Assembly (NCBI RefSeq): GCF_049445995.1
Contig: NZ_JBMSDZ010000010.1
Location: 62,001-126,000, forward strand
DNA: 64,000 nt
Reading direction: 5' to 3'
Origin: Dyella_A sp049445995
GTDB lineage: Bacteria; Pseudomonadota; Gammaproteobacteria; Xanthomonadales; Rhodanobacteraceae
Both the position numbers and the translations under genes were made by a program. How positions within the stretch are numbered: the stretch's first letter is position 1; every line of letters begins with the position of its first letter. Below, one piece after another: positions 47,650 to 56,192 of the stretch. The notes beneath the pieces were generated by a model. It ran no database searches. It had not been told where the DNA came from and saw only the letters and a list, made by a program, of their open reading frames with translations.

Positions 47650-48273
47650 TCAGACGGCTGCTGCGCTGGCGCGCGCGGCCACGCGGGCACGCCAGGCTTC
47701 GAGATGGCTGAGCCCGGCGGGCGTCTCGATCTTGGCGAAGCCGGCAAAGTTGAGCCCCGCGAACGCGGTGATGTCGGCCATGGAAAAGGCGTCCCCGGCC
47801 AGGTAGGGGCGCTCGGCCAGCACGCTGTCCAGATAACGCATGCCGGCAATCGCCCGCTCGCGGCGCATTTCGCCCCATTCCTTGTTCTGGTAGCTCTCCA
47901 GATCCGGGCCCAGCCCTGGCGTGGCGTGGTGAAAGTAGTCGGTAGCCGCATCAAGCAGGCCGGCCTCAGCGCGGCGCTGCATCATGTGGATGATGGCGCG
48001 CTCGCGCGCCGTGTTGCCCGTCAGCGTGGGATTGCCATCGAGGTGGTCGAGGTACTCGGTGATCGCCGTGCACTCGGAGATCATGGTGCCGTCGTCGAGC
48101 TCCAGTGCCGGAACGGTACCCGAAGGGTTTCTAGCCAGGAACGCGGGTTGCCGGTGTTCGCCGCCAGGCACGTCGACACCGACAAACGTGATCCGATCCA
48201 TCATCCCCTTCTCCGCCAGTGCCATACGCACGCGCGCAGGATTGGGAAAGCCTTTGATGTCATAAATCTTCAT
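47650..48273 (-). CDS. Glutathione S-transferase family protein
   Basis: The 207-residue protein has a thioredoxin-like N-domain (MKIYDIKGFPNPARVRMALAEKG; GTVPALELDDGTMISECTAITEYL) and a helical C-domain with LAGDAFSMADITAF. AAGGAAG precedes the ATG at 48273, which matches the family start; a longer frame upstream is not supported. It is probably co-transcribed with the cupin gene. Function likely detoxification. Confidence 0.88.
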   Translation of the reverse strand: MKIYDIKGFPNPARVRMALAEKGMMDRITFVGVDVPGGEHRQPAFLARNPSGTVPALELDDGTMISECTAITEYLDHLDGNPTLTGNTARERAIIHMMQRRAEAGLLDAATDYFHHATPGLGPDLESYQNKEWGEMRRERAIAGMRYLDSVLAERPYLAGDAFSMADITAFAGLNFAGFAKIETPAGLSHLEAWRARVAARASAAAV

Positions 48274-48417
48274 GGTTTGCTTCCTTGGGTGGTGTGGAAA
48301 AGCGCGGCACGCCGTCAAGCGCAGGCGCGGAGTATTTTCGGAACGGCTGCCTGCTGCGTGGGCGCATGACCCATCACGGAGGCGGCATCCAGACGCAGGA
48401 CAGACGTTTGCAATCGG

Positions 48418-49449
48418 TCACAAAATCATCTTCGGGTTGTCGCGGTCGAGCCGGGTGAACTCCAGCATCCAGTGCGGATACAGTCGCGGCGGGGTGCTGA
48501 CGGCATCAAGTGCGGCGACTTCCTCGGCCGAGAGCTGCCATTCGACGGTCTGGAGGTTGTCCTGCAACTGCTCGGGCTTGGTGGCGCCGATGATCACCGA
48601 GCTGACCGGCGACTTGCACAGCAGATAGTTGAGCGAGACCTGCGCCGCACTCACGCCGCGGGCCTTGGCGATGCGCTGCACCTCGTCCAGGATGGCGTAG
48701 GCCTTGCCCTCGTCGAGCTGGATGAAGTTGTGATCCTCCTTGCTGCGCCGGGCGTCCTGCGGGCCCTTGGCGCCGCGCGGGTATTTGCCGGTGAGAAAAC
48801 CCGCACCCAGCGGCGACCACGGCGTGATGCCCAGCCCCTGGTCCTGGCACAGCGGGGCCAGTTCGATCTCCACGTCGCGCGATACCAGCGAGTAGTGCGC
48901 CTGCAGCGAGACGAACTTCTCCCAGTGGTGCTTTTCGGAAATCGACAACGCCTTCATCAGTTGCCACGCGAAGTAGTTCGAGCAGCCCAGGTAGCGGATC
49001 TTGCCCGAATGCACCAGATCGTTCAGCGCCGAGAGCGTTTCCTCCAGCGGCGTCATGAAGTCGAAGCTGTGCACGATGTAGAGATCGAGATAGTCGGTGC
49101 CCAGGCGCCTGAGGCTGTTCTCGCAGCTCTGTATGATGTGGCGCCGGCTCAGGCCCACGTCGTTGATCTCCGGGCTCATACGCCCGCGTACCTTGGTGGC
49201 CAGCACCACCTTGTCGCGCTTGCCCTTGAGCGTCTTGCCGAGGATTTCCTCGGACTGGCCGTAGGAATAGACATCGGCACTGTCGAAGAAATTGATGCCG
49301 GCATCGAGGGCAGTATCGACCAGATGCTGGGCCGCTGGCTGGTCAAGCCCGCCGATTTTCTCCCAGTAGCCCTGCTTGCCGAAGCTCATGGTGCCGAAGC
49401 ACAGCTCGGAGACGAGCAGACCGGATTTGCCAAGGGGACGGTAATGCAT
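48418..49449 (-). CDS. Aldo/keto reductase
   Basis: The 343-residue NADPH-type reductase has the TIM-barrel AKR pattern: LGKSGLLVSELCFGTMSFG, the catalytic Asp/Tyr region FFDSADVYSYGQSEEILG, Lys in VVLATKVRGR, DYLDLYIVHSFD and the cofactor-binding PWSPLGAGFLTGKYPRG with SVIIGATKPEQLQDNL. AGGAG precedes the ATG at 49449. It may reduce aldehydes or ketones. It is 217 bp downstream of the MarR gene and on the same strand. Confidence 0.9.
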   Translation of the reverse strand: MHYRPLGKSGLLVSELCFGTMSFGKQGYWEKIGGLDQPAAQHLVDTALDAGINFFDSADVYSYGQSEEILGKTLKGKRDKVVLATKVRGRMSPEINDVGLSRRHIIQSCENSLRRLGTDYLDLYIVHSFDFMTPLEETLSALNDLVHSGKIRYLGCSNYFAWQLMKALSISEKHHWEKFVSLQAHYSLVSRDVEIELAPLCQDQGLGITPWSPLGAGFLTGKYPRGAKGPQDARRSKEDHNFIQLDEGKAYAILDEVQRIAKARGVSAAQVSLNYLLCKSPVSSVIIGATKPEQLQDNLQTVEWQLSAEEVAALDAVSTPPRLYPHWMLEFTRLDRDNPKMIL

Positions 49450-49619
49450 GATGCGGTACTCCTGTTGAGCTAACGAGAGATAAAGCGAGAACCGTTGCTC
49501 CGCGCTCAAGGGCGCCGTCATCCGACGATGGCGGCTTAATCTCAAAAAATGGGGGCTGCGGCTCCGCATCTCAAGCGGGCCCAGTAGGCTGCTGGATGCG
49601 GTTTAAGGCCCGCCACGAT

Positions 49620-49658
49620 GCCTTGGCCAATTTACTGCAAAAGCGACCATGCCAAGGC
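49620..49658. terminator. Hairpin downstream of the MarR-like gene
   Basis: GCCTTGGC (49620-49627) and GCCAAGGC (49651-49658) are perfect 8-bp arms just after the MarR-like gene's stop. The loop is 23 nt and no strong T-run follows, so terminator function is tentative. Confidence 0.35.
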
Positions 49659-49666
49659 TTCCTTCA

Positions 49667-50134
49667 TCACTTGGAATTCGTGCGCTCCTGCTGTGCAAAC
49701 AGGTTCGCACGGTTTTCGAAGGCCTGAAGAACTCGGGTCGCCGTCGCGATGTCTTCCCGAGGGATGTCTTCGAGCAGGGTGCAACGAAGCGCTTTGAGTG
49801 CCGACTCCATCACTTGCGCCAATCGACACCCTTCCGGGAGGAGGTGGACTGCTCGGATGCGTCGGTTTCCCACGACCTCACGCCGCTCCAGCAAGTTCGC
49901 TCTCTGCGCTTGATCAAGCGTCCGCAGGAGCGCTGCTGGATGGACGCCGATGCGGTCGGCCAACACGTGCTGCGGCACCCCATCGCCCATACGCGAGACC
50001 AGCAAGACGGGCGTCGCCAGCGAGATCGACAGACCAGACGCCGTCAACACCGAACCGGCTACCGAGTGCCAAGCCTTCTTGGTCGGCTGGAGCGCGGCGG
50101 TGAATGCGTAGAACGCATCGTGCTTAAGGGGCAT
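49667..50134 (-). CDS. MarR-family transcriptional regulator
   Basis: The 155-residue protein has the winged-helix pattern of MarR: GVPQHVLADRIGVHPAALLRTLDQAQRANLLERREVVGNRRIRAVHLLPEGCRLAQVME, with helical ends for dimerisation. It is divergent from a DHA2-type MFS exporter, the usual arrangement for a local repressor of efflux. A TTGACA-type promoter for the exporter lies in the 272-bp gap. Confidence 0.85.
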   Translation of the reverse strand: MPLKHDAFYAFTAALQPTKKAWHSVAGSVLTASGLSISLATPVLLVSRMGDGVPQHVLADRIGVHPAALLRTLDQAQRANLLERREVVGNRRIRAVHLLPEGCRLAQVMESALKALRCTLLEDIPREDIATATRVLQAFENRANLFAQQERTNSK

Positions 50135-50212
50135 GGATCACTCAATCCCGGTTGGCCTTCGTCCGCCCAGATGGTAACGGCGGGCATCACCCGTGCAAAA
50201 TCAATGTTTGCC

Positions 50213-50240
50213 TTGACAACTATGTATTAGACAGTAAAAA
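50213..50240 (+). promoter_or_regulatory. Sigma70-like promoter of the MFS exporter
   Basis: TTGACA (50213-50218), a 16-bp spacer and TAAAAA (50235-50240) form a near-consensus promoter in an AT-rich patch upstream of the exporter. The spacer contains the short inverted repeat CTA-TGTAT-TAG, where a MarR repressor might bind. Confidence 0.5.
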
Positions 50241-50406
50241 TCAGAACGACTCCAGCCGCAATCCGGGTACGTTCAATGATTGGCTCAAGCAATTTTGGCA
50301 GTTGCCTTGGGGGCGGAGCCGCCGTGACCGCGGGCCTCGACGGGATCGGCGCAGGGTGTCCTCTATGTGTCTAGTCCCGACTGATCCCTTGGATTCCTGA
50401 CGTGCC

Positions 50407-51936
50407 ATGACGAACGGCCAGTTTCGCCCGACCAGCCTGGTGGTCGCCACGCTGGGGCTTTCGCTGGCCACCTTCATGCAGGTGCTGGATACCACCATCG
50501 CCAACGTGTCGTTGCCCACCATCGCCGGCAACCTGGGCGTCAGTTCGAGCCAGAGCACATGGGTGATCACTTCCTTTGCCGTCAGTCTGGCGATCTCATT
50601 GCCATTGACGGGATTCCTCACCCGTCGCTTCGGTCAGGTGAGGCTGTTTGTCTGGTGCACGTTGCTGTTCGTATTGGCGTCCTTCATGTGCGGCGTCTCT
50701 CGCAGCATGGGCATGCTGATCCTTTTCCGAACCATCCAGGGCGCGGTGGCCGGGCCCATGTACCCCATCACGCAAAGCCTGATGATCGGCATCTATCCAC
50801 CGCAAAAGCGCGGCATGGCGCTGGCACTGCTTTCGATGGTGGCTATGGTGGCGCCGATCACCGGTCCCATCCTCGGCGGCTGGATCACCGAGAATTATTC
50901 GTGGCCCTGGATCTTCTTCATCAACGTGCCGATCGGCATGCTGGCCAGCATGGTGGTAGCCAATCAAATGAAGGGTTACCCCGCACCGAACGAGCGGCCG
51001 AAGATGGACTATGTCGGTCTCATCACGCTGGTCATCGGCGTGGGCGCCCTGCAGATCATGCTGGACAAGGGCAACGACGAGGACTGGTTCAACTCGCCGT
51101 TCGTCATCGTCACCTGCATTGTTGCCGTGATCAGTCTGGCGATCTTTTTGATCTGGGAACTGACCGACGGCGACCCCATCGTCGACTTGCGGCTGTTTCG
51201 TCACCATAACTTCAAGTTCGGCACGCTGGCGCTGGTGCTTTCCTTTTCGGCCTACTTCTCCATCAACCTGCTGCTGCCGCAGTGGTTACAGCGCAACCTG
51301 GGCTATACCGCGACATGGGCCGGTTTGGCGGCATCGCCGCTCGGTATAGCCCCGCTGCTGCTGACGTTCCTGGTGGGCCGCTATGCCATGCGCTTCGATT
51401 TGCGCCTGTTGGCGACCGTGGCCTTCGTGGTGATGGGGGCGACCTGCTTCCTGCGCTCCCGTTTCTATCTGGAGGTCGACTTCACGCACGTCGCCATGAT
51501 GCAGTTCCTGATGGGGTTTGGCGTGGCGTTGTTCTTCATGCCGGTCACCGTGATCCTTTTATCGGATCTTGACCAGAACGAGATTGCCGCAGGCTCGGGG
51601 CTGGCGACCTTCCTGCGCACGCTGGGTGGCAGCTTCTCAGCCTCGCTCACCACCTTCCTATGGGATCGGCGTGCCGTCCTGCATCACGCCCAGCTGGCGG
51701 AAAGCATTAATCCCTATAACCCATTGGCCCTGTCGGCGATCGATCAACTGGGGCATGGCAATGCGCAGGCAGGCGCCGATGTCATCAACGGCATGATTAC
51801 CCAGCAATCTTACCAGATCGGTTTCAACGAACTGTTCCATTCCCTCGGCTGGATTTTTCTGGGTCTGATGCCGGTGATCTGGCTGACAAAACCACCGTTT
51901 TCACCGAAAGCGAATGCGCTATCCGGCGGCCATTGA
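50407..51936 (+). CDS. MFS transporter, DHA2 (EmrB/QacA) family
   Basis: The 509-residue protein has about 14 hydrophobic segments and DHA2 motifs: LDTTIANVSLPTIAGNLGVS near the start, GFLTRRFGQVR (motif A), FRTIQGAVAGPMYPITQSLM (motif B) and GPILGGWITENYSWPWIFFINVPIG (motif C region). It is a proton-driven exporter of hydrophobic compounds, in the inner membrane. EmrB usually works with the EmrA adaptor and an outer membrane channel; neither is adjacent here. The divergent MarR gene probably controls it. Confidence 0.92.
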   Translation: MTNGQFRPTSLVVATLGLSLATFMQVLDTTIANVSLPTIAGNLGVSSSQSTWVITSFAVSLAISLPLTGFLTRRFGQVRLFVWCTLLFVLASFMCGVSRSMGMLILFRTIQGAVAGPMYPITQSLMIGIYPPQKRGMALALLSMVAMVAPITGPILGGWITENYSWPWIFFINVPIGMLASMVVANQMKGYPAPNERPKMDYVGLITLVIGVGALQIMLDKGNDEDWFNSPFVIVTCIVAVISLAIFLIWELTDGDPIVDLRLFRHHNFKFGTLALVLSFSAYFSINLLLPQWLQRNLGYTATWAGLAASPLGIAPLLLTFLVGRYAMRFDLRLLATVAFVVMGATCFLRSRFYLEVDFTHVAMMQFLMGFGVALFFMPVTVILLSDLDQNEIAAGSGLATFLRTLGGSFSASLTTFLWDRRAVLHHAQLAESINPYNPLALSAIDQLGHGNAQAGADVINGMITQQSYQIGFNELFHSLGWIFLGLMPVIWLTKPPFSPKANALSGGH

Positions 51937-52029
51937 AGCAGAAAACTCTCGGATGGGTTCCACGTTTGATGCGAGGTATGAAGACTTCCATGCTCTCACT
52001 CGACTGCTTGCAATAACGGAGGAAAATCC

Positions 52030-52443
52030 ATGAAGAACATTCTGGTTGGGTATGATGGCTCATTAACGGCACAACGCGCTTTTCTCTTCGCGCTTGAGCT
52101 GGCCCGCTGCTCGGGCGGTCACGTCAGGGTGGTGTCGGTGCTGCAGATCACGGGCGGTGGCGCGGACACCGCCGCGCTGATGATGGCCGATGTGGGGGCG
52201 CAACGCCTGGGCGACCTGATGGCGGAATTGAAGCAACTCGCGCCAGACGCCGACAAACTGATCGATCTTGAAATGATCCCCGGAAATCCCGGTGATGTGC
52301 TGCTTAGGCAGGTCAAGCAGTACGCGATTGATCACATCGTGATTGGACACACCGAGAGAGGAGCCCTTGCTCGTTGGCTGCTCGGTTCCGTGTCGACTGA
52401 TGTATTCGCCCACACGCGCATACCAGTGACTGTCGTGCCATGA
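52030..52443 (+). CDS. Universal stress protein (UspA family)
   Basis: The 137-residue Usp domain begins MKNILVGYDGSLTAQRAF and ends with the ATP-binding-type pattern IVIGHTERGALARWLLGSVS followed by THIPV-like TRIPVTVVP. GGAGGA precedes the ATG. It follows the exporter by 93 bp. Specific stress unknown. Confidence 0.92.
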   Translation: MKNILVGYDGSLTAQRAFLFALELARCSGGHVRVVSVLQITGGGADTAALMMADVGAQRLGDLMAELKQLAPDADKLIDLEMIPGNPGDVLLRQVKQYAIDHIVIGHTERGALARWLLGSVSTDVFAHTRIPVTVVP

Positions 52444-52675
52444 GGTTTGTGGACAGACCATGGCAGCGAAACCAACGGTTCAGTGCAGTCTTTGAACAAG
52501 AGATTTGCAGTCCTGAATCGCAGTTCTCATGCCTGCTCGGGCAACCGCTTGAAGCCTACCCGCCTGCTCTATCAAGCAACACCTGAAAAGACTGTTCCGT
52601 GCACTGTCTCACCCAGCCTCGATGGCATTTTCATAAGCATCCAACTAATGGTGAGCTGATCGAAGGAGTTACTTT

Positions 52676-53206
52676 ATGCTCTCACCCCGTATCACACTTT
52701 GCGCTACCGCTGCGTTTGCTTGTCTGTTGCTTTCTGGCTCCGTCTTCGCGCAGACCCATCTGGAAGTCCAAGGTGGTCGCAGCTACATGGACAGCCATGG
52801 AACTAATTCATTTTTCATCGAGTCGGTCTTCCCTTCATTCCCGTTAGGTGAAACGCGGTTTACCTTGTCGCCCGATGTCTCGATCGGATACCTCAGAGGC
52901 CGCGACATTGGGCGCTATCGCACCATGAGCCCCGGCGTCACCAAGAATGTGTGGATCGGCGCCGCGGGTGCCCGTCTGCACTACGGCAGCGAGGGCGACT
53001 GGTACCGCCCACTGTTCTTCAGTTTTCAAGTAGCGGGTACGCGTGGACGGACTGAGGCCCTGAGCAGTGCCTATCAGTTTGTAAGCACACTCGGATGGCA
53101 ATGGAAGCATTTCAGTCTGCAGATTCGTCACATCTCCAACGGCGGCCTACATGAGCCCAATCGCGGCGAAACCATGGGTCTGGTAGGTTTCGGCTTTGAT
53201 CTTTAA
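52676..53206 (+). CDS. pagL: PagL-like lipid A 3-O-deacylase
   Basis: The 176-residue outer membrane beta-barrel protein has a signal peptide (residues 1-25, cleavage after VFA). The C-terminal catalytic region is LQIRHISNGGLHEPNRGETM, with His152 and Ser154 as the likely catalytic pair and Glu165 as the third residue. The final FGFDL is typical of an outer membrane protein end. PagL removes the 3-O-acyl chain of lipid A. GAAGGAG lies before the ATG. The following patatin and EAL genes are on the same strand, 29 bp away. Confidence 0.82.
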   Translation: MLSPRITLCATAAFACLLLSGSVFAQTHLEVQGGRSYMDSHGTNSFFIESVFPSFPLGETRFTLSPDVSIGYLRGRDIGRYRTMSPGVTKNVWIGAAGARLHYGSEGDWYRPLFFSFQVAGTRGRTEALSSAYQFVSTLGWQWKHFSLQIRHISNGGLHEPNRGETMGLVGFGFDL

Positions 53207-53235
53207 CGCTGTATCGATAACACAGAAATGCATCT

Positions 53236-54267
53236 ATGCCATTTACCATTCTTGCCTTGTCGGGTGGCGGCTATCTCGGCCTGCATGAGGCCGTGTTGCT
53301 GAGGGAACTGGAGCGTGCCCTGCACAAGCCGATCGGTGAAGCCTTCGACCTGATCTGCGGATCATCGATCGGGGCCGTGGCAGCCATGGCGGTTGCTGCC
53401 GGCACGCCGGCACGCGATATCGAAGCGGGGTTTCTCGAACACGGCGCACGAATCTTTCCTGGTTCTCGGTGGCGCGCTATCCGCCCGCTCGCGTACGTGG
53501 CCAGCATTCGCTACATGTTTCGCTCTCGCTATCGCGGAGAAACCATAGCGGAGACAGTGAACGCGATCATTGGCGAGAAATTCACCTTGGGCATGGCAAG
53601 GACGCGCCTGGTCATACCTGTCATCAATGCGTCTACCGGTCGATTGGAGGTAATCAAGACGTCGCATAGTGCGCGCAATTGGTATTATGCGGACATGCTG
53701 ATGTCCGAAGTTGCCATGGCGGCGACGGCCGCGCCGACCTACTTTCCGCTGGCCGATCTGCGCGGCCAGCTCTATGTGGATGCGGGGATTTTCGCCAACT
53801 CGCCCGGCATGTTCGGCTTGCACGAGGCCACCCATTATTGCCACGTACCAGCGTCGGATATTTACGTGCTGAGTCTGGGCACCAATGTCGCCAACCCTCG
53901 CAGGTTAGCACGCGAAAAGCGCAGTTTGGGCGCGCTGGGCTGGATCAAGAACGGACGCTTGTATGCAACGATGGCATCCGCCCAGCGCGAGCTGACGGAC
54001 AATATCCTTCGACACATTCTCGATGATCGCTACCTTCGGATCGAAGGCACGCCGGATACGGCGGGCGATAGCTTGCTGCAATTTGACAATGCCTCGCTTG
54101 CCGCTTCCAAGCGACTCACAGAGCTGGCCGAGCGGGCTTGGAAAGATGCTTACGTGCGTCCGTCCATCAGGGGCCTAATTCAGATGCTGCGCGAACACGA
54201 AGTCGATAGCGCATGGCGGCACCCCATTCTTGGCGCAGCTGAACCAGAAACCGACCTGCCTGCATGA
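53236..54267 (+). CDS. Patatin-like phospholipase
   Basis: The 343-residue protein has the patatin catalytic set: oxyanion loop SGGGYLGLHE (residues 9-18), nucleophile Ser44 in CGSSIGA and Asp182 in VDAGIFANSPG. No signal peptide is visible, so it probably acts in the cytoplasm on membrane phospholipids. The C-terminal region with LDDRYLRIEGTPDTAGD looks like patatin effectors of cyclic-nucleotide defence systems (CapV-like), but no CD-NTase gene is nearby. Its stop overlaps the start of an EAL-domain gene (ATGA at 54264), implying coupled translation. Confidence 0.85.
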   Translation: MPFTILALSGGGYLGLHEAVLLRELERALHKPIGEAFDLICGSSIGAVAAMAVAAGTPARDIEAGFLEHGARIFPGSRWRAIRPLAYVASIRYMFRSRYRGETIAETVNAIIGEKFTLGMARTRLVIPVINASTGRLEVIKTSHSARNWYYADMLMSEVAMAATAAPTYFPLADLRGQLYVDAGIFANSPGMFGLHEATHYCHVPASDIYVLSLGTNVANPRRLAREKRSLGALGWIKNGRLYATMASAQRELTDNILRHILDDRYLRIEGTPDTAGDSLLQFDNASLAASKRLTELAERAWKDAYVRPSIRGLIQMLREHEVDSAWRHPILGAAEPETDLPA

Positions 54268-55949
54268 AAAAAGTGGATGGCAAGGCAACCGTGCGATCGG
54301 TGCGGCAGGGAGCGCGTGCGGGTCAGTTCGCCCGCAACGATGTTTTGCTGCGCATCAGTGCGATTGCTTGGTCAGCCGATTGTTACCCCGATTTTATCCA
54401 ACGGGTGGCCGCTACGCTGCTTACCCTCGACGAAATCGTCGGGTGCGCAATCGGTCGACCAGACGCATATGGCCGATTTCATTTTGAAGCGGTGGCCGGC
54501 AGTGAAGCCTTTATCGGCTGTTTGCGAGCGGTTGAGCGTGGCGAGCATCCAGATATTCGCGCCGAGGCTCAGCGTCTCGGGGGCAGCATGGCGATGGGTC
54601 GTGCTTGGCAAAGCGGAGGAATCCAGCGCACGTTCAACTACGCTACCGATCCGGAGATGACCGTGTGGCGTGGGGTGGCGTTGGGTTTGGGCATTCGATC
54701 CAATGCGGCCATTCCCGTGCGTCTGCCTAAGGGCACCACTGAGAGTGTATTGACCCTTTACTCATCAGCCACGGGCGGCTTTTCCACCGCAAGTCAACAT
54801 ACGTTCCTGTTGCACTTGCAAAGCCTGCTGGGCCTCGCTTTGACACGGTTGCTGCCGAAAACTGAGGGCATCCAGGCAGCTCCGTTACTCCTACGTGACC
54901 ATTGGCGCGCCAAACTAGCAACCGACGATCTGGTGATGCAATACCAGCCCGTAGTCGATCTTCGCATGGGCAAGGTGGTTGAGGTCGAGGCCTTAGCACG
55001 CATCCGCGAAGATGACCACCTGATACTGCCCATATGGTTCCTGCCAGCGCTCGGCTCGGACGACCTATTGTTCCTGTATCAACAGGGGCTAACCCAAGCA
55101 CTTGCCGCGCGCCAACAGTGGGCCACGGATGGGCTTGCGCTGGGCATCGCTGTCAATCTCCCTTCGAGCGCGCTACTTGATCGGCGCTATGTGGACATTA
55201 CCCGCGAGGTTCTTGAACAACACCCCTGTCCATCCGGGACGTTGGTTCTCGAACTCCTCGAATCGGAGTGGATGGACGAAACTATCGATGCTGAGAGTGG
55301 CCTGCTGGCGCTTAAGGCGTTAGGGATCCAATTGGCGGAGGACGATCTTGGCTCAGCCTACAGCTCGCTGAGCCGCTTGCGCCACCTCTCCTTTGATCGC
55401 ATCAAGATCGATCAGACGCTGGTGGCCCAGATAGCGCGGCAGCCGCTGCGGACGCTGTACTTCATATACCAGCTGACCCGGCTCGGCCACGACCTCGGTG
55501 TCAAAGTGGTGGTCGAAGGACTGGAGACAGCGGGTCTGATCGAAGCAGCAACAATTCTTGGCGCTGATCTGGGGCAGGGCTTTGCGCTGGCGCGCCCGAT
55601 GTCTGGTGCTCACGTAGCAGACTGGTGTGTAAGCTCACGTTTCGCGTGCGATCCCATGGTGCCCCGTACGGCCTTGGGCGCGTTATCAGGGTTCCTGTTG
55701 TGGGAAGATCGGCTGGGGATGTTTATGGACGATACCGCAATGATCGCAACACTTGTCCGCACGTCTTGTCGAGTCGATGCCTATCTCCATGCATCGGCTG
55801 CAAAGGGCACTCAGTTGGATCGGATCCATCGACTCCTGCATCAGATCGCAATTCGACAGGGCCCTGCCAGTGCGAGCTACACCAAAGCTCGCAATGCGTT
55901 CATCGAGTGCCTTGTCGAGGATTGGATCCGGATCGAGGAAAACGGCTGA
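54264..55949 (+). CDS. GAF-like/EAL-domain cyclic-di-GMP phosphodiesterase
   Basis: The 561-residue protein has an N-terminal GAF-like region (about 25-200), an EAL domain (about 215-450) and an unrecognised helical tail. The EAL domain keeps its catalytic set: EVEALARI near residue 242, AVNLPSSAL, LELLESEWMD, EDDLGSAYSSLSRL, FDRIKIDQTLV, VVEGLET and GADLGQGFALARPM. It should hydrolyse c-di-GMP. The ATGA overlap with the patatin gene suggests that the two proteins act in one process. Confidence 0.88.
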   Translation: MKKVDGKATVRSVRQGARAGQFARNDVLLRISAIAWSADCYPDFIQRVAATLLTLDEIVGCAIGRPDAYGRFHFEAVAGSEAFIGCLRAVERGEHPDIRAEAQRLGGSMAMGRAWQSGGIQRTFNYATDPEMTVWRGVALGLGIRSNAAIPVRLPKGTTESVLTLYSSATGGFSTASQHTFLLHLQSLLGLALTRLLPKTEGIQAAPLLLRDHWRAKLATDDLVMQYQPVVDLRMGKVVEVEALARIREDDHLILPIWFLPALGSDDLLFLYQQGLTQALAARQQWATDGLALGIAVNLPSSALLDRRYVDITREVLEQHPCPSGTLVLELLESEWMDETIDAESGLLALKALGIQLAEDDLGSAYSSLSRLRHLSFDRIKIDQTLVAQIARQPLRTLYFIYQLTRLGHDLGVKVVVEGLETAGLIEAATILGADLGQGFALARPMSGAHVADWCVSSRFACDPMVPRTALGALSGFLLWEDRLGMFMDDTAMIATLVRTSCRVDAYLHASAAKGTQLDRIHRLLHQIAIRQGPASASYTKARNAFIECLVEDWIRIEENG

Positions 55950-56129
55950 TCACATCGCGCTATCCAACCACTGCGCAGTGCATGGAGGCTTGCTGCTATC
56001 TATCCCATGACTTTCCTGGCAGCACTGAAAAGCGCTTTCCAATCTACTGAATCCGCCATCGTTCAGATTGGTCACAGGAATTTTTCTCAGTTGCGTCGAT
56101 GGGTTTCTGTGGTGCTTTGCTCTGCGCGT

Positions 56130-56148
56130 AACTCGTGATTAGTGAGTT
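56130..56148. repeat. Inverted repeat upstream of the recombinase (possible resolution core)
   Basis: AACTC-N9-GAGTT lies 45 bp upstream of the tyrosine recombinase gene, in the 243-bp gap after the EAL gene. Tn3-family elements with tyrosine recombinases keep their resolution site there, but no full site could be defined. Confidence 0.3.
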
Positions 56149-56192
56149 CATGCATTGCTCGATGCTCATGCGGGTGTGGCAGATCATAACTA

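Noticed and set aside
50152..50400. 82-codon frame before the MFS exporter as an EmrA remnant
   Set aside because: Its sequence has no membrane-fusion protein features, and it covers the promoter region.
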